Shown: positions 53,969 to 64,000 of the stretch, one piece after another | Position numbering within the stretch: the first letter of the stretch is position 1 | Layout: the number at the start of each line of letters is the position of its first letter | DNA from: Paralithodes platypus | Taxonomy: Eukaryota; Arthropoda; Malacostraca; Decapoda; Lithodidae | Reading direction: 5' to 3' | Assembly: GCA_032716605.1 (NCBI GenBank) | Contig: CM064509.1 | Span: 41,834,317 to 41,898,316 of the forward strand | DNA: 64,000 bases | Program-made: the position numbers and the translations under genes | The notes under the pieces: generated by a model | Databases searched by the model: none | Seen by the model: only the letters and a program-made list of their open reading frames with translations | Told to the model about the DNA's origin: nothing

Positions 53969-54298
53969 GGGGAGATCCTTCACTTTTTGTAAAAATAAAT
54001 ATTTATTTATTATTTTTCTCGTTTCCTCGCTAGTCCTCCATCAAGCTTAAAATGAAGCCCCCTAGACCCCCTTTCAAGATAATTTTGTACATTTGTCGGT
54101 AGAAAAAATTCCTGGCCGAAGGCCGATTCCACTTAAATTACAGGCTCGCTTTCGCTCGCCAGGAAAAAATCGAGACCTAATTGACAGGAAAGGTCTTAAA
54201 ATTGATAGAAATGGCTCGAAAGTTCATAAAATCGCCAAACTAATGGGTCTAAAGATGAGGGAGAAGGTGTTCTAGAAAAGCACCTCGTCTGCCCTTAA
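53965..54298 (-). mobile_element. F1 TTAA element, mixed ends
   Basis: The left end is TTAAGGGGAGATCC and the right end GTCTGCCCTTAA, the latter of the GGGCAG subtype. The body is close to the copy at 34381-34753. Confidence 0.85.
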
Positions 54299-54335
54299 TT
54301 AATGACAGTAAACAAACCCCAAAGACAACCAGGTA

Positions 54336-54371
<36 letters not shown>

Positions 54372-55127
54372 TATTTCAGACTCACACAGTACAGAGGGGA
54401 CCATACTCTGGGGTCCATATATACCTTACAGTAACATAAATATATATATAAGCTACTGTATCCTACATAGGCTACATAAAATAAAAAGAAATTAAATAAT
54501 ACCCAGCTTGCTATCATGTAGTTCACAGCACTGCCTTAACCAAAAACAGTGGTCATCAAACTACTGTGTTACCAAAACCACTGTCCTAATTGTGTACAGT
54601 ACCATGCCTCACATCATTTAGCTTCCGGTACAGTATGTTGCTACAGTACAGTATAGGAATATCGGTACTGTACTGCACTATGAGGATCAGTACCGGTATG
54701 CTAATTCTGTAGAGTAGCAGACCTGAAATCATTACTTAAGGTTAAATATAGAGCAACTTCCTCCAGTGTGCCTGGATCCTGGAGGTGTACACTATGCTTG
54801 GAGTTTGTAGCATTTTAATGAGCCTAGCTGTTCTCAGAAGTGTTAAGGCGCTGAATGAATTTATATGTTAGCTTTCTAATGAGTGATTGGTAACAGTGTA
54901 AGTTCATATAGGCACATAGCGTACTTGTACTCTCATATTTTGAGAGCCCCAGAAACATTTTCATGATATTGTGATATGAGATACTTAGTCTATTCACTGT
55001 CATTTTCTTATAGTTCCACCATAGTTGTGCTGTATACATTGGTGAGCAGTAGGAGTTGAACAATGTTATTTTTGTATCCCATGTGCACATATGAAATTTT
55101 CTTAATATTGAATTTCCCTGCATGTAA
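54336..55127 (-). pseudogene. LINE 3' fragment of a fourth family
   Basis: The minus-strand frame 55127 to 54824 reads MQGNSILRKFHMCTWDTKIT, then YCSPMYTAQLWWNYKKM and YHNIMKMFLGLSKYES. This is the recognisable segment after the RT palm of a widespread LINE group. A 3' untranslated part ends in AATAAAGTATT and an (ATT)n tail (54337-54368). Everything 5' of MQGNS is missing or replaced by the 18-bp array. Confidence 0.75.
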
Positions 55128-55210
55128 AGTTGTAAAGTTATGTAGCATGTAAAGTTATGTAGCATGTAAAGTTATGTAGCATGTAAAGTTATGTAGCATG
55201 TAAAGTTATG
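55128..55210. repeat. 18-bp array, left part
   Basis: About 4.5 units of GTAGCATGTAAAGTTATG. The first partial unit grows out of the LINE segment CATGTAAAGTTGTAAAGTT. The array resumes at 58179 after the inserted LINE. Confidence 0.93.
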
Positions 55211-58178
55211 TTTTTTTTGTTTTTTTTTTAAGAGACAATGAACGGAGGAAGGAAAAACACAGATAAAACAAAAAGGTCCATGTGCCTAAAGGCATCCTCC
55301 ATTCATAAAATGTTTGTAACAACTGGATTTAAACATTTGTTGATTGTAAGTTTGTGGAAAGCAATTCGAGGGAAGTGAATTCCAAAGAGTAGTAGCTCTG
55401 GGGATAAATGAATTCTGATAAGCAGAAGTTCTGCATTGTGGAGGAGAAAGTGTAAATTCATGGGCGCTCTCAGCTGCCCTAGTTCTACGGGGAAAGATGT
55501 GGAGAGGCGGCACAATTGAAGCAAGTTCCTCGGAACAATTGCTGTGAAAATATCTGTAGAATAATGCAAGGGATGCAACGTTTCTTCGTATGGCTAATGT
55601 AGGAAGGTCCTGTGTGATTGCAGGGTTATTGATTAATCTAATAGCTTTATTTTGAATTTTGTCCAACTGCCTCAATGCAACCACTCCACTTCCACCCCAC
55701 AGAGGTGAACAGTAATCCATCTGAGAGCGCACATGACTTATATATTACGGCCAACTGCTCGTCAGTGAAGAATTCTCGAACTCTGTACAGGAGTCCCAGT
55801 TTTTTAGAGGCATTCTTAGCAATGCTTCTAACATAATGTGTCCAGCTCAAGTTAGTAGTTAATGTTACACCGAGAATGTCAATACTAGGGGAAGTGGGAA
55901 TATTTACATCATTAAAAAATATATGGGAGTCAGTGAGATTCTGTCGGTTAGAAAATTGAATGTACTTGGTTTTCTGTGCATTAAAGGAAACTAGATTCTC
56001 TTGTCCCCATTCATTAATCCTAGAAAGGTCCTGGTTCAGAGAAATTGCAGTGTTTATTTTTGAATTTATAAGATCGGGTTGGGTGAAAGAATTGGTAAAT
56101 GTGAAGGAACTGTGGAGTGTTGAGTCATCTGCGTAGGAATGTATTGGATTATGAGTGGTAGATATGAGATCATTGATATGAATGAGGAACAGAGTTGGGG
56201 CCAAAACTGATCCCTGGGGAACACCAGCATTTATTGAGTGAAATTGAGAATAAAGGCCATCTACCATTACACGTATTTTTCTGTTATGAAGATAAGAAGA
56301 AATTAGTGGAACTAATGATGCAAGGCCGTAGTGTGACATCTTCGACAATAAGGATTGATGCCAGACTCTATCAAATGCCTTTGATATATCCAGTGCTATT
56401 GTATGTGTTTCACCATGTTGGTCTGTAGCTTGGTTGATTTGATGCGTAAGAAGGCAAAGAATGTCTGCAGTTGATCGACATCGTCTAAAACCATATTGCC
56501 TATCACTGATTAATTTATTATTCTCCAGATGCTTAATTATGTGATTATTTAATATAATTTCAAAAACTTTGCCAAGAGTGGAAGTTATAGCTATTGGTCT
56601 GTAGTTTGATGGATCTGAAGAGGCACCTTTTTTAGGAACTGGATGGATGTTTGGTTCTTTCCAGGGTACTGGGAAGCATGAGGTATGAGTACACAGACGG
56701 AAAAATTTTTGCCAATACAGGAGCGAGCACCAAGGAGCAATTCTTAAGTACTATTGGAGGAATTTCATCTGGACCAGGAGCCTTATCTACTGAGAGATTC
56801 TGCAAAATAGTTTTGACATGTCTGGTGTGGATCTTAAGTGAGGGAATTTCAGGTGAATTAAAATTAAGTACAGGGACATCTTGATTTATTTCATCTAAGG
56901 TTGAGTTGGTGGAGAAAATATCTGCAAGAAGGTTAGCTTTACCTCGTGGGTCACTTACAAGATTGCCAGTCGGAGATTTTAATGGTGGAATGGATGAAGC
57001 AGTAGTGAAGTTGGATTTGAATGAGTTAAGAGTAGACCAAAATATTTTGTTATCATTTGGATTATTTAGAAGTTTATTTGCCTGCTTATGGAGAAAGTTT
57101 GATTTAGTTAGGTTTAATACAGTTTTGGCATGATTTCTGATGTTTCTAAAGTAATTAAAGGCTTCATGTGTTTTTGATCTTGTGTATGCATTGTAGGCTA
57201 TTGCTTTTTGTTCAGTTACTCTAGCACAATTATGGTCAAACCATTTAGGTGAATTAGATCTTTTACTGTACTTTTGATGAGGAATAAAAGTTTCCATTCC
57301 AATTTTTACAAAATCTTGTATGTGGCTCAAGGTGGAGTGTGCATCATTAGAAAAGAAAGAGGTCCAGGGAATATCAATAAAGAAACCTTGAAGACCCTCC
57401 CAGTCTGCCCTATCGTAATGCCATTTAGTCACCAAAACAGGTTCAGAGTGGGAAGGTGTGGTAGGTGATAGACAGGTGGCCTGTATCAGACAGTGATCAG
57501 AAGATCCAAGTGGGGACCTCACTGTAACATCATAATTTTCTGAATTGGTTGTTAAAAATAAGTCCAGTAGGTGGGAATTATGATTAGGATTATCTGGTAC
57601 ACGGGTGGGTTGGTTGACTAGTTGAATGAGATTAAATGAGTCTGCAAATAGCTCACATTCAAGACCAGCATCATCAGTCCTGGCTGAATGAGTGAGCCAT
57701 TCAACATTATGGACATTAAAATCACCCAACACAGTGATTTCAGAAGAAGCATTTAAGTTGAGGACACTGAGTTGTGAGGACAGAGAATCAAAAAGACTTT
57801 GCTCTGGAGGAGTATTGGGGAACGGTAGATGCAACATATGTATTTAAATTTACCAGCAGAAATTAATTTGTATATAGAATAATCAAAATAGGGACAATTG
57901 AAACTAGTAACCTCCTCCAGGGCAATTTCAGATTTTGCGAAGCAACATACACCACCTTTAGGTCTGAAATTTTGGAGCAGTTGATAACCTGGAAAATTAA
58001 ATCTAGATGTGTCAGATGTGGATGTTACTTGAGTCTCTGTCAAAAAAAGGAGAGTAGGGGATTCTGCTTGAAGAAATTGGTGTACAGAATTGATGTTAGA
58101 GTGAAGTCCCCTTATATTACTAAAGAAATAGCTGTACTGACAAGCAGCTTTGGGACGTTGCAATGCTGTTGGGACGTT
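55211..58178 (-). pseudogene. Jockey/CR1-group LINE, nearly full-length, copy 2
   Basis: The twin of 39223-41560, inserted in the 18-bp array with its poly-A tail as T-runs at 55211-55229. The N-terminal endonuclease piece (58202-57753) holds NIRGLHSNINSV and LLFLTETQ. A 1-nt loss in a C run near 57828 moves the frame to the next piece (57837-56632, GDFN at 38-41 and SDH at 113-115). A 1-nt gain in an A/T run near 56703 moves it to the RT piece (56348-55647) with AGVPQGSVLAP and YADDS. A 2-nt loss near 55740 moves it to the C-terminal piece (55732-55286). It is about 2.97 kb, close to a complete single-ORF element. All breaks are in short homopolymers. Confidence 0.9.
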
Positions 58179-58313
58179 GTAGCATGTAAAGTTATGTAGC
58201 ATGTAAAGTTATGTAGCATGTAAAGTTATGTAGCATGTAAAGTTATGTAGCATGTAAAGTTATGTAGCATGTAAAGTTATGTAGCATGTAAAGTTATGTA
58301 GCATGTAAAGTTA
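58179..58313. repeat. 18-bp array, right part
   Basis: About 7.5 units of GTAGCATGTAAAGTTATG, in phase with the left part at 55128-55210. The array therefore pre-dates the LINE insertion. Confidence 0.93.
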
Positions 58314-58448
58314 AAATAGTACACTCGGACACCATAGTCTCTCAGCCCACTTACACACATTCCTGGACTTCACCGGTTTCTAATTATGGAAGTATATCTC
58401 TGGCAATTTGTCTATAAACCAACTACAAAACTATAGATACTATTTAGT

Positions 58449-58808
58449 GTTGTTGTTGTTGTTGTTGTTGTTCCCCAAGCTGCCTGGCCGAACAGCCCCA
58501 AGGCCCCGAGCAAGGCCAAGGCCATAACCGAGCGCCCCCATAGAACCCTCCCCGCCGACCACAATAAAGCCTGGGTGACCGAAGCCACTCCATGGCGGGG
58601 AGCTGAGGAGGGTGCGGAAATGCCCGGGAAACCAAAGCCCCACCCAGGGCCCTGTGTCCCTCAGCAATTATGAAGAGAAAGTTGAGGGGCAAGGGAAAAA
58701 TGTGACGCTTTGGCTTCCAATCTTGGTAGATTGGGAGGTCAATCCACGTTAGAGACGCCGTCACTTGAGATCTAGAAAATATATAAGTAAAAGGAACAGT
58801 CAGAGTAA
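58449..58808 (-). mobile_element. Dispersed repeat with (AAC)n tail, copy 2
   Basis: Nearly identical to 9319-9705, with 8 GTT triplets in place of 16. Its last part, AAAGGAACAGTC, is repeated next to the boundary (58790-58818). Confidence 0.7.
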
Positions 58809-58947
58809 AAGGAACAGTCTATTTATTGTTAAGCAAGTTCTATCCATAAATCAATGCAGATAGATATAATTAAAAAAAATATATAATAATAAAATAGAGG
58901 CAAATAAAATAAACAAAATAGGAAAAGTGGGGATTGGGCTTGAGCAT

Positions 58948-58980
<33 letters not shown>

Positions 58981-59281
58981 TGACTACAGAAAAGCATATG
59001 GGGTCCAGGAATTCTTATGTGTGGGCTAGAGACTATGGTATCCGAGGGTACAGTCGCGCTAATAAGTGATAGTCTCGGCACCAATTATGTTTTGATCAAT
59101 TATTGGTATCGGCAATATCTAAGCTTCATTTTCTTCATATCGAGTGAACTATACAAACATGTTCCTACACTTACCCACCCTATGCAACATCTGACAGACA
59201 TCAATACAGCACAGAGCAAGCCAAACGTAATGACAGCTTAAGAGTTGACATATTACAGTGAGTATGAGAGACAAATAACCG
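58809..59281. other. Unclassified spacer with (ATAG)n
   Basis: AT-rich, with an ATAG tract at about 58947-58978. No gene or element is recognised. Confidence 0.45.
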
Positions 59282-59605
59282 TTAAGGGGAGGTTTTTAGT
59301 GTTTCCTAAACTTCCATCAAGCTTGAAATTACACCCCCTTGAGCCCCTTTCTAGATAAATTTGCACATTTTTCGGTAGAAAAATGTCCCGGCCGAAGGCC
59401 GGTTCCTCTTAAATTACAGGCTCGCTATCGCTCGCCAGGATAAAATCGACACCTGAATGGCACGAAAGGTCTTAATATGGGGTGAAAGTTCTTAAAATCG
59501 CTAAACTAATGGGGCGAACGTTTTATAATATCAAAAGCAATGGGGCTAAACATGAGAGTGAAAGGGGTCAAGAAAAAAATCCCTCAAGTGGAGATCTCCC
59601 CTTAA
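59282..59605 (-). mobile_element. F1 TTAA element
   Basis: The ends are TTAAGGGGAGGTTTTT and GATCTCCCCTTAA. All modules are intact, including CCGGCC-GAA-GGCCGG. The right TTAA is shared with the next copy. Confidence 0.87.
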
Positions 59606-59965
59606 CCCTATTAGGTGCAGGGCGGGCCAATTTGGAGCCTCCCACTTTTACTCCATTAGCTTGGATATTTTAAGACGTTTCATCGCATTAGTGTGGCGAT
59701 TATATGATGCTTTAACCCAATAAGGTGTCGATTTTTCCTGGGCGAGCGATAGCGAGCCCGCAATTTAGGAGAAACCGGCTTTTTTCTACTGAAAAATTTA
59801 CACATTTACCTTGAAGGGGGTCTGGGGGACGTTTACCTTGAAGGGGGTCTGGGGGACGTTTACCTTGAAGGGGGTCTGGGGGACTTTTTTTTTAGTTTGA
59901 AGGGGGTTTGGAGAGGCGTTTTTTCCAAGTCTAGCGGGTAAACTAAAAACACATTGTTCGAAAAT
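59602..59965 (+). mobile_element. F1-like element, diverged
   Basis: The left end is TTAACCCTATTAGG. The core keeps CGAGCGATAGCGAGCC and GAAAAATTTACA but lacks the GGCCGG hairpin half. A 27-bp segment TTTACCTTGAAGGGGGTCTG plus 7 bases is present three times (59805-59882). The right end is not resolved. Confidence 0.55.
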
Positions 59966-60034
59966 GGCTAAAACAAATAAAAACTGCTAATAATTCAACA
60001 CAATACCATAATAACCCCCAAGACGTTGCACCAG

Positions 60035-62864
60035 ATAGTGTTAAACCACTCGTACATATCACATTTCACCACCCATCAAATAGTGTTAAACCACTCGTAC
60101 ATACATTTCACCACCCATCAAATAGTGTTAAACCACTCGTACATATCACATTTCACCACCATCAAATAGTGTTAAACCACTCGTACATATCACATTTCAC
60201 CACCCATCAAATAGTGTTAAACCACTCGTACATATCACATTTCACCACCCATCAAATAGTGTTAAACCACTCGTACATATCACATTTCACCACCCATCAA
60301 ATAGTGTTAAACCACTCGTACATATCACATTTCACCACCCATCAAATAGTGTTAAACCACTCGTACATATCACATTTCACCACCCATCAAATAGTGTTAA
60401 ACCACTCGTACATATCACATTTCACCACCCATCATCAATAGTGTTAAACCACTCGTACATATCACATTTCACCACCCATCAAATAGTGTTAAACCACTCG
60501 TACATATCACATTTCACCACCCATCAAATAGTGTTAAACCACTCGTACATATCACATTTCACCACCCATCAAATAGTGTTAAACCACTCGTACATATCAC
60601 ATTTCACCACCCATCAAATAGTGTTAAACCACTCGTACATATCACATTTCACCACCCATCAAATAGTGTTAAACCACTCGTACATATCACATTTCACCAC
60701 CCATCAAATAGTGTTAAACCACTCGTACATATCACATTTCACCACCCATCAAATAGTGTTAAACCACTCGTACATATCACATTTCACCACCCATCAAATA
60801 GTGTTAAACCACTCGTACATATCACATTTCACCACCCATCAAATAGTGTTAAACCACTCGTACATATCACATTTCACCACCCATCAAATAGTGTTAAACC
60901 ACTCGTACATATCACATTTCACCACCCATCAAATAGTGTTAAACCACTCGTACATATCACATTTCACCACCCATCAAATAGTGTTAAACCACTCGTACAT
61001 ATCACATTTCACCACCCATCAAATAGTGTTAAACCACTCGTACATATCACATTTCACCACCCATCAAATAGTGTTAAACCACTCGTACATATCACATTTC
61101 ACCACCCATCAAATAGTGTTAAACCACTCGTACATATCACATTTCACCACCCATCAAATAGTGTAACCACTCGTACATATCACATTTCACCACCCATCAA
61201 ATAGTGTTAAACCACTCGTACATATCACATTTCACCACCCATCAAATAGTGTTAAACCACTCGTACATATCACATTTCACCACCCATCAAATAGTGTTAA
61301 ACCACTCGTACATATCACATTTCACCACCCATCAAATAGTGTTAAACCACTCGTACATATCACATTTCACCACCCATCAAATAGTGTTAAACCACTCGTA
61401 CATATCACATTTCACCACCCATCAAATAGTGTTAAACCACTCGTACATATCACATTTCACCACCCATCAAATAGTGTTAAACCACTCGTACATATCACAT
61501 TTCACCACCCATCAAATAGTGTTAAACCACTCGTACATATCACATTTCACCACCCATCAAATAGTGTTAAACCACTCGTACATATCACATTTCACCACCC
61601 ATCAAATAGTGTTAAACCACTCGTACATATCACATTTCACCACCCATCAAATAGTGTTAAACCACTCGTACATATCACATTTCACCACCCATCAAATAGT
61701 GTTAAACCACTCGTACATATCACATTTCACCACCCATCAAATAGTGTTAAACCACTCGTACATATCACATTTCACCACCCATCAAATAGTGTTAAACCAC
61801 TCGTACATATCACATTTCACCACCCATCAAATAGTGTTAAACCACTCGTACATATCACATTTCACCACCCATCAAATAGTGTTAAACCACTCGTACATAT
61901 CACATTTCACCACCCATCAAATAGTGTTAAACCACTCGTACATATCACATTTCACCACCCATCAAATAGTGTTAAACCACTCGTACATATCACATTTCAC
62001 CACCCATCAAATAGTGTTAAACCACTCGTACATATCACATTTCACCACCCATCAAATAGTGTTAAACCACTCGTACATATCACATTTCACCACCCATCAA
62101 ATAGTGTTAAACCACTCGTACATATCACATTTCACCACCCATCAAATAGTGTTAAACCACTCGTACATATCACATTTCACCACCCATCAAATAGTGTTAA
62201 ACCACTCGTACATATCACATTTCACCACCCATCAAATAGTGTTAAACCACTCGTACATATCACATTTCACCACCCATCAAATAGTGTTAAACCACTCGTA
62301 CATATCACATTTCACCACCCATCAAATAGTGTTAAACCACTCGTACATATCACATTTCACCACCCATCAAATAGTGTTAAACCACTCGTACATATCACAT
62401 TTCACCACCCATCAAATAGTGTTAACCACTCGTACATATCACATTTCACCACCCATCAAATAGTGTTAAACCACTCGTACATATCACATTTCACCACCCA
62501 CCAAATAGTGTTAAACCACTCGTACATATCACATTTCACCACCCACCAAATAGTGTTAAACCACTCGTACATATCACATTTCACCACCCACCAAATAGTG
62601 TTAACCCACTCGTACATATCACATTTCACCACCCATCAAATAGTGTTAACCCACTCGTACATATCACATTTCACCACCCATCAAATAGTGTTAAACCACT
62701 CGTACATATCACATTTCACCACCCACCAAATAGTGTTAAACCACTCGTACATATCACATTTCACCACCCATCAAATAGTGTTAAACCACTCGTACATATC
62801 ACATTTCACCACCCACCAAATAGTGTTAAACCACTCGTACATATCACATTTCACCACCCATCAA
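60035..62864. repeat. 45-bp satellite, about 63 units
   Basis: The unit begins ATAGTGTTAAACCACTCGTA and is 45 bp. Most units are identical. Small losses lie near 60100, 60162, 61164 and 62424, and a 3-nt gain near 60432. Variants CCACCAAA and TTAACCCACTC cluster in the last 350 bp. Open frames of 15 residues per unit follow from the period and are not genes. Confidence 0.98.
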
Positions 62865-63068
62865 ACAAACATAAGTCAACTGTTGTTAGCAAGATAGATT
62901 TCTGGATTGAATTTCTGACTTGACAATGTTTCCCCTGTAAATGCATCACTTTGTTTCCTAAGTTTGGCAATAATATGAATGTCATTCTCTGTGAAGGAAT
63001 GATGGAAATTGCATTTTTAATGTACAATTTGTACTTTTAGTACCATGCAATGTGACAATAAAGTTATC
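62865..63068 (+). other. Possible LINE 3' untranslated end
   Basis: The segment ends CAATGTGACAATAAAGTTAT and an AT repeat, resembling crustacean LINE 3' ends with AATAAAG. No coding part is attached. Confidence 0.3.
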
Positions 63069-63251
63069 TTATATACAGTATATATATATATATATGTTAG
63101 TATAGCCAGGTAATAGATTCTCTTTTAAACAGACGAGGTTAAAGGCAATAGCAGTTTCAGCATTTAGTATTTTATTGTTACAGTTTTCAATATTTCTAAC
63201 AATTTTCCTCTGGGGTTCAGAGATGAGGTACAACAGGTTAGCAAAATTCAT
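63069..63251 (-). pseudogene. Penelope-like element, N-terminal ORF fragment
   Basis: The minus-strand frame includes NIENCNNKILNAETAIAFNL and CLKENLLPGYTNI, which resembles the start of Neptune-type Penelope-like proteins ahead of the RT. It ends in an AT repeat. It lies directly downstream of a Penelope-like C-terminus, as expected when copies stand head to tail. Confidence 0.55.
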
Positions 63252-63260
63252 GGTGGATCC

Positions 63261-63293
63261 AACGTTTCACAAGTAAACATCTTGCATCTTCAG
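63261..63293 (-). ncRNA. Possible hammerhead-like ribozyme core
   Basis: The minus strand reads CTGAAGA, then a stem GCAAG/CTTGT with a 7-base loop, then GAAACG. This fits the CUGANGA - stem II - GAAA core of hammerheads. Stems I and III are not convincing from the bases. Hammerheads are known in Penelope-like terminal repeats, which makes it plausible. Confidence 0.3.
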
Positions 63294-63333
63294 GGAATGG
63301 GCAGGTAATGATTAGAATAAGGACAAAGCAACA

Positions 63334-63341
63334 TATTTATA
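63334..63341 (-). promoter_or_regulatory. TATA-box candidate of the Penelope-like terminal repeat
   Basis: TATAAATA on the minus strand, about 85 bp upstream of the ATG at 63251. The position would suit transcription of the downstream copy. Only the motif supports it. Confidence 0.3.
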
Positions 63342-63443
63342 CAAAATTCGAGGATCAAGAATAGGTAGGTGGGCGGAGCTACTGGGTGTGGGGTGGCTGT
63401 TCATTGGTGGAAGGCAGTCTATTCGCGAGACGGGCACTAAATC

Positions 63444-63998
63444 TTATCGGTGGTTGGTTGGTGGCTGTGATTGGTTGGTGTTGTCAGTAGTGTGCTGATC
63501 GCGGAAAGGTACGGGAGGGGGGCACAGGGCGAGAGGAACGAGGGCAGTATGCCTGTAGCGCTTGCCTGAAGGAAGAATTTGAAGGTCTTGTGTTTGGTTG
63601 TTGATGCTGGGGTTGAGCGTTTGGATATATAGAGCTTCTAAAATAGCTAGTCTTCTGGGGTCTGATTCTTTGTCAACTATGGTAGTTTGTTTGTCTAGGT
63701 CGGCGCGAGTTAGGGCAAGATGGTAGGGGGCTTGATAGTGATCTTTTATAGCGCCAGATTGAAGGTGGAGGGTTAGTCGACGGGAAAGGCGAGTCTGTGT
63801 CATTCCAACATAGGATAGGGGTCCACAGTCCCCAGAGGTGCAAATATGCTGGTATATCACATGATCGTCTTTCGGTTGGTTGGTGGAAATGGGGCGGTTA
63901 CGGAGGACAAGGTTGGAGGTCTTAGGAGATTTGTAGTAAATAATGAGTTTTATTTTATTGTCAGGGTTGACGTTTTTGTGAATTATTTCTTTCATAAT
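63444..63998 (-). CDS. Penelope-like element GIY-YIG endonuclease, C-terminal part
   Basis: This frame encodes the nuclease that follows the RT in Penelope-like elements and makes the nick used to prime insertion. The first Met is 3 codons from the frame's entry at the window edge, so the real protein continues upstream, where the RT should lie. From that Met, a zinc-finger-like C52, C57 pair and the VIY (46-48) and YVG (62-64) motifs mark the GIY-YIG fold. Arg residues at 69-73, the catalytic Glu in ILEALYI (118-124) and Asn in SINNQ (130-134) follow. LVLRNRP at 29-35 is also typical. The C-terminus is Pro- and Thr-rich. No stop interrupts the 183 residues. The family resembles the Neptune group; assignment is by resemblance. 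Confidence 0.85.
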   Translation of the reverse strand: MMKEIIHKNVNPDNKIKLIIYYKSPKTSNLVLRNRPISTNQPKDDHVIYQHICTSGDCGPLSYVGMTQTRLSRRLTLHLQSGAIKDHYQAPYHLALTRADLDKQTTIVDKESDPRRLAILEALYIQTLNPSINNQTQDLQILPSGKRYRHTALVPLALCPPPVPFRDQHTTDNTNQSQPPTNHR

Positions 63999-64000
63999 GG

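Noticed and set aside
60441..62463. Long repeat-protein frames in the 45-bp satellite
   Set aside because: The period is a multiple of three and the unit lacks stops in one frame. There is no non-repeat domain, signal or promoter.

Overview
This is eukaryotic repeat DNA with no recognisable host gene. The families point to an arthropod, most likely a decapod crustacean: several non-LTR retrotransposons of the CR1, Jockey and RTE type, a Penelope-like element, tRNA-derived SINEs, hAT and TTAA-type DNA elements, long (CT)n, (CA)n and (C)n tracts, and short stretches of the arthropod telomere-type motif CCTAA. The organism assignment is inference from family resemblance, not from a marker gene.

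Layout. 1-6360: a 35-bp satellite (52 units), two TTAA-bounded non-autonomous elements, a compound TTAA element carrying a tRNA-like module, and a 2-kb polypyrimidine repeat. 6600-9700: a decayed minus-strand LINE whose reverse-transcriptase gene contains 21 tandem copies of a 54-bp unit, then SINE material. 10168-12800: four TTAA elements and a 24-bp satellite. 12856-30772: a giant 80/77-bp satellite (about 175 units) split by a 4.1-kb hAT element with an exact 8-bp target duplication. 30741-38370: a dense run of TTAA elements, a 24-bp satellite of exactly 64 units, a 12-bp satellite and microsatellites. 38443-51650: a 16/28-bp satellite and a graveyard of LINEs of four families, including one copy with an open 841-residue frame (49106-51631, minus). 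51689-54298: TTAA elements, often sharing boundaries. 54336-58313: a LINE fragment and an 18-bp array that was split by a second, near-identical copy of the LINE at 39223-41560. 58449-62864: a dispersed repeat, two TTAA elements and a 45-bp satellite (about 63 units). 62865-64000: the end of a Penelope-like element with a GIY-YIG nuclease, followed by the start of a second, tandem copy.

The most unusual theme is the population of short elements bounded by TTAA. I sort them into four families: F1 (TTAAGGGG ends and a core of three hairpin or repeat modules, 17 copies), F2 (TTAACCC ends), F3 (TTAAAGC ends) and F4 (TTAACCCG ends, one copy). They repeatedly sit end to end sharing one TTAA, and several tandem arrays begin at or inside them. 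The 80/77-bp satellite carries the F2 terminus in each unit and runs out into an F2 body. The 35-bp satellite lies in an F3-like context. The two 24-bp satellites abut F1 ends at a TTAA that is also part of the repeat unit. I read this as a TTAA-targeted non-autonomous transposon system that re-uses its own boundaries as targets and seeds satellite DNA. The family names are mine and no transposase source is visible in the window.
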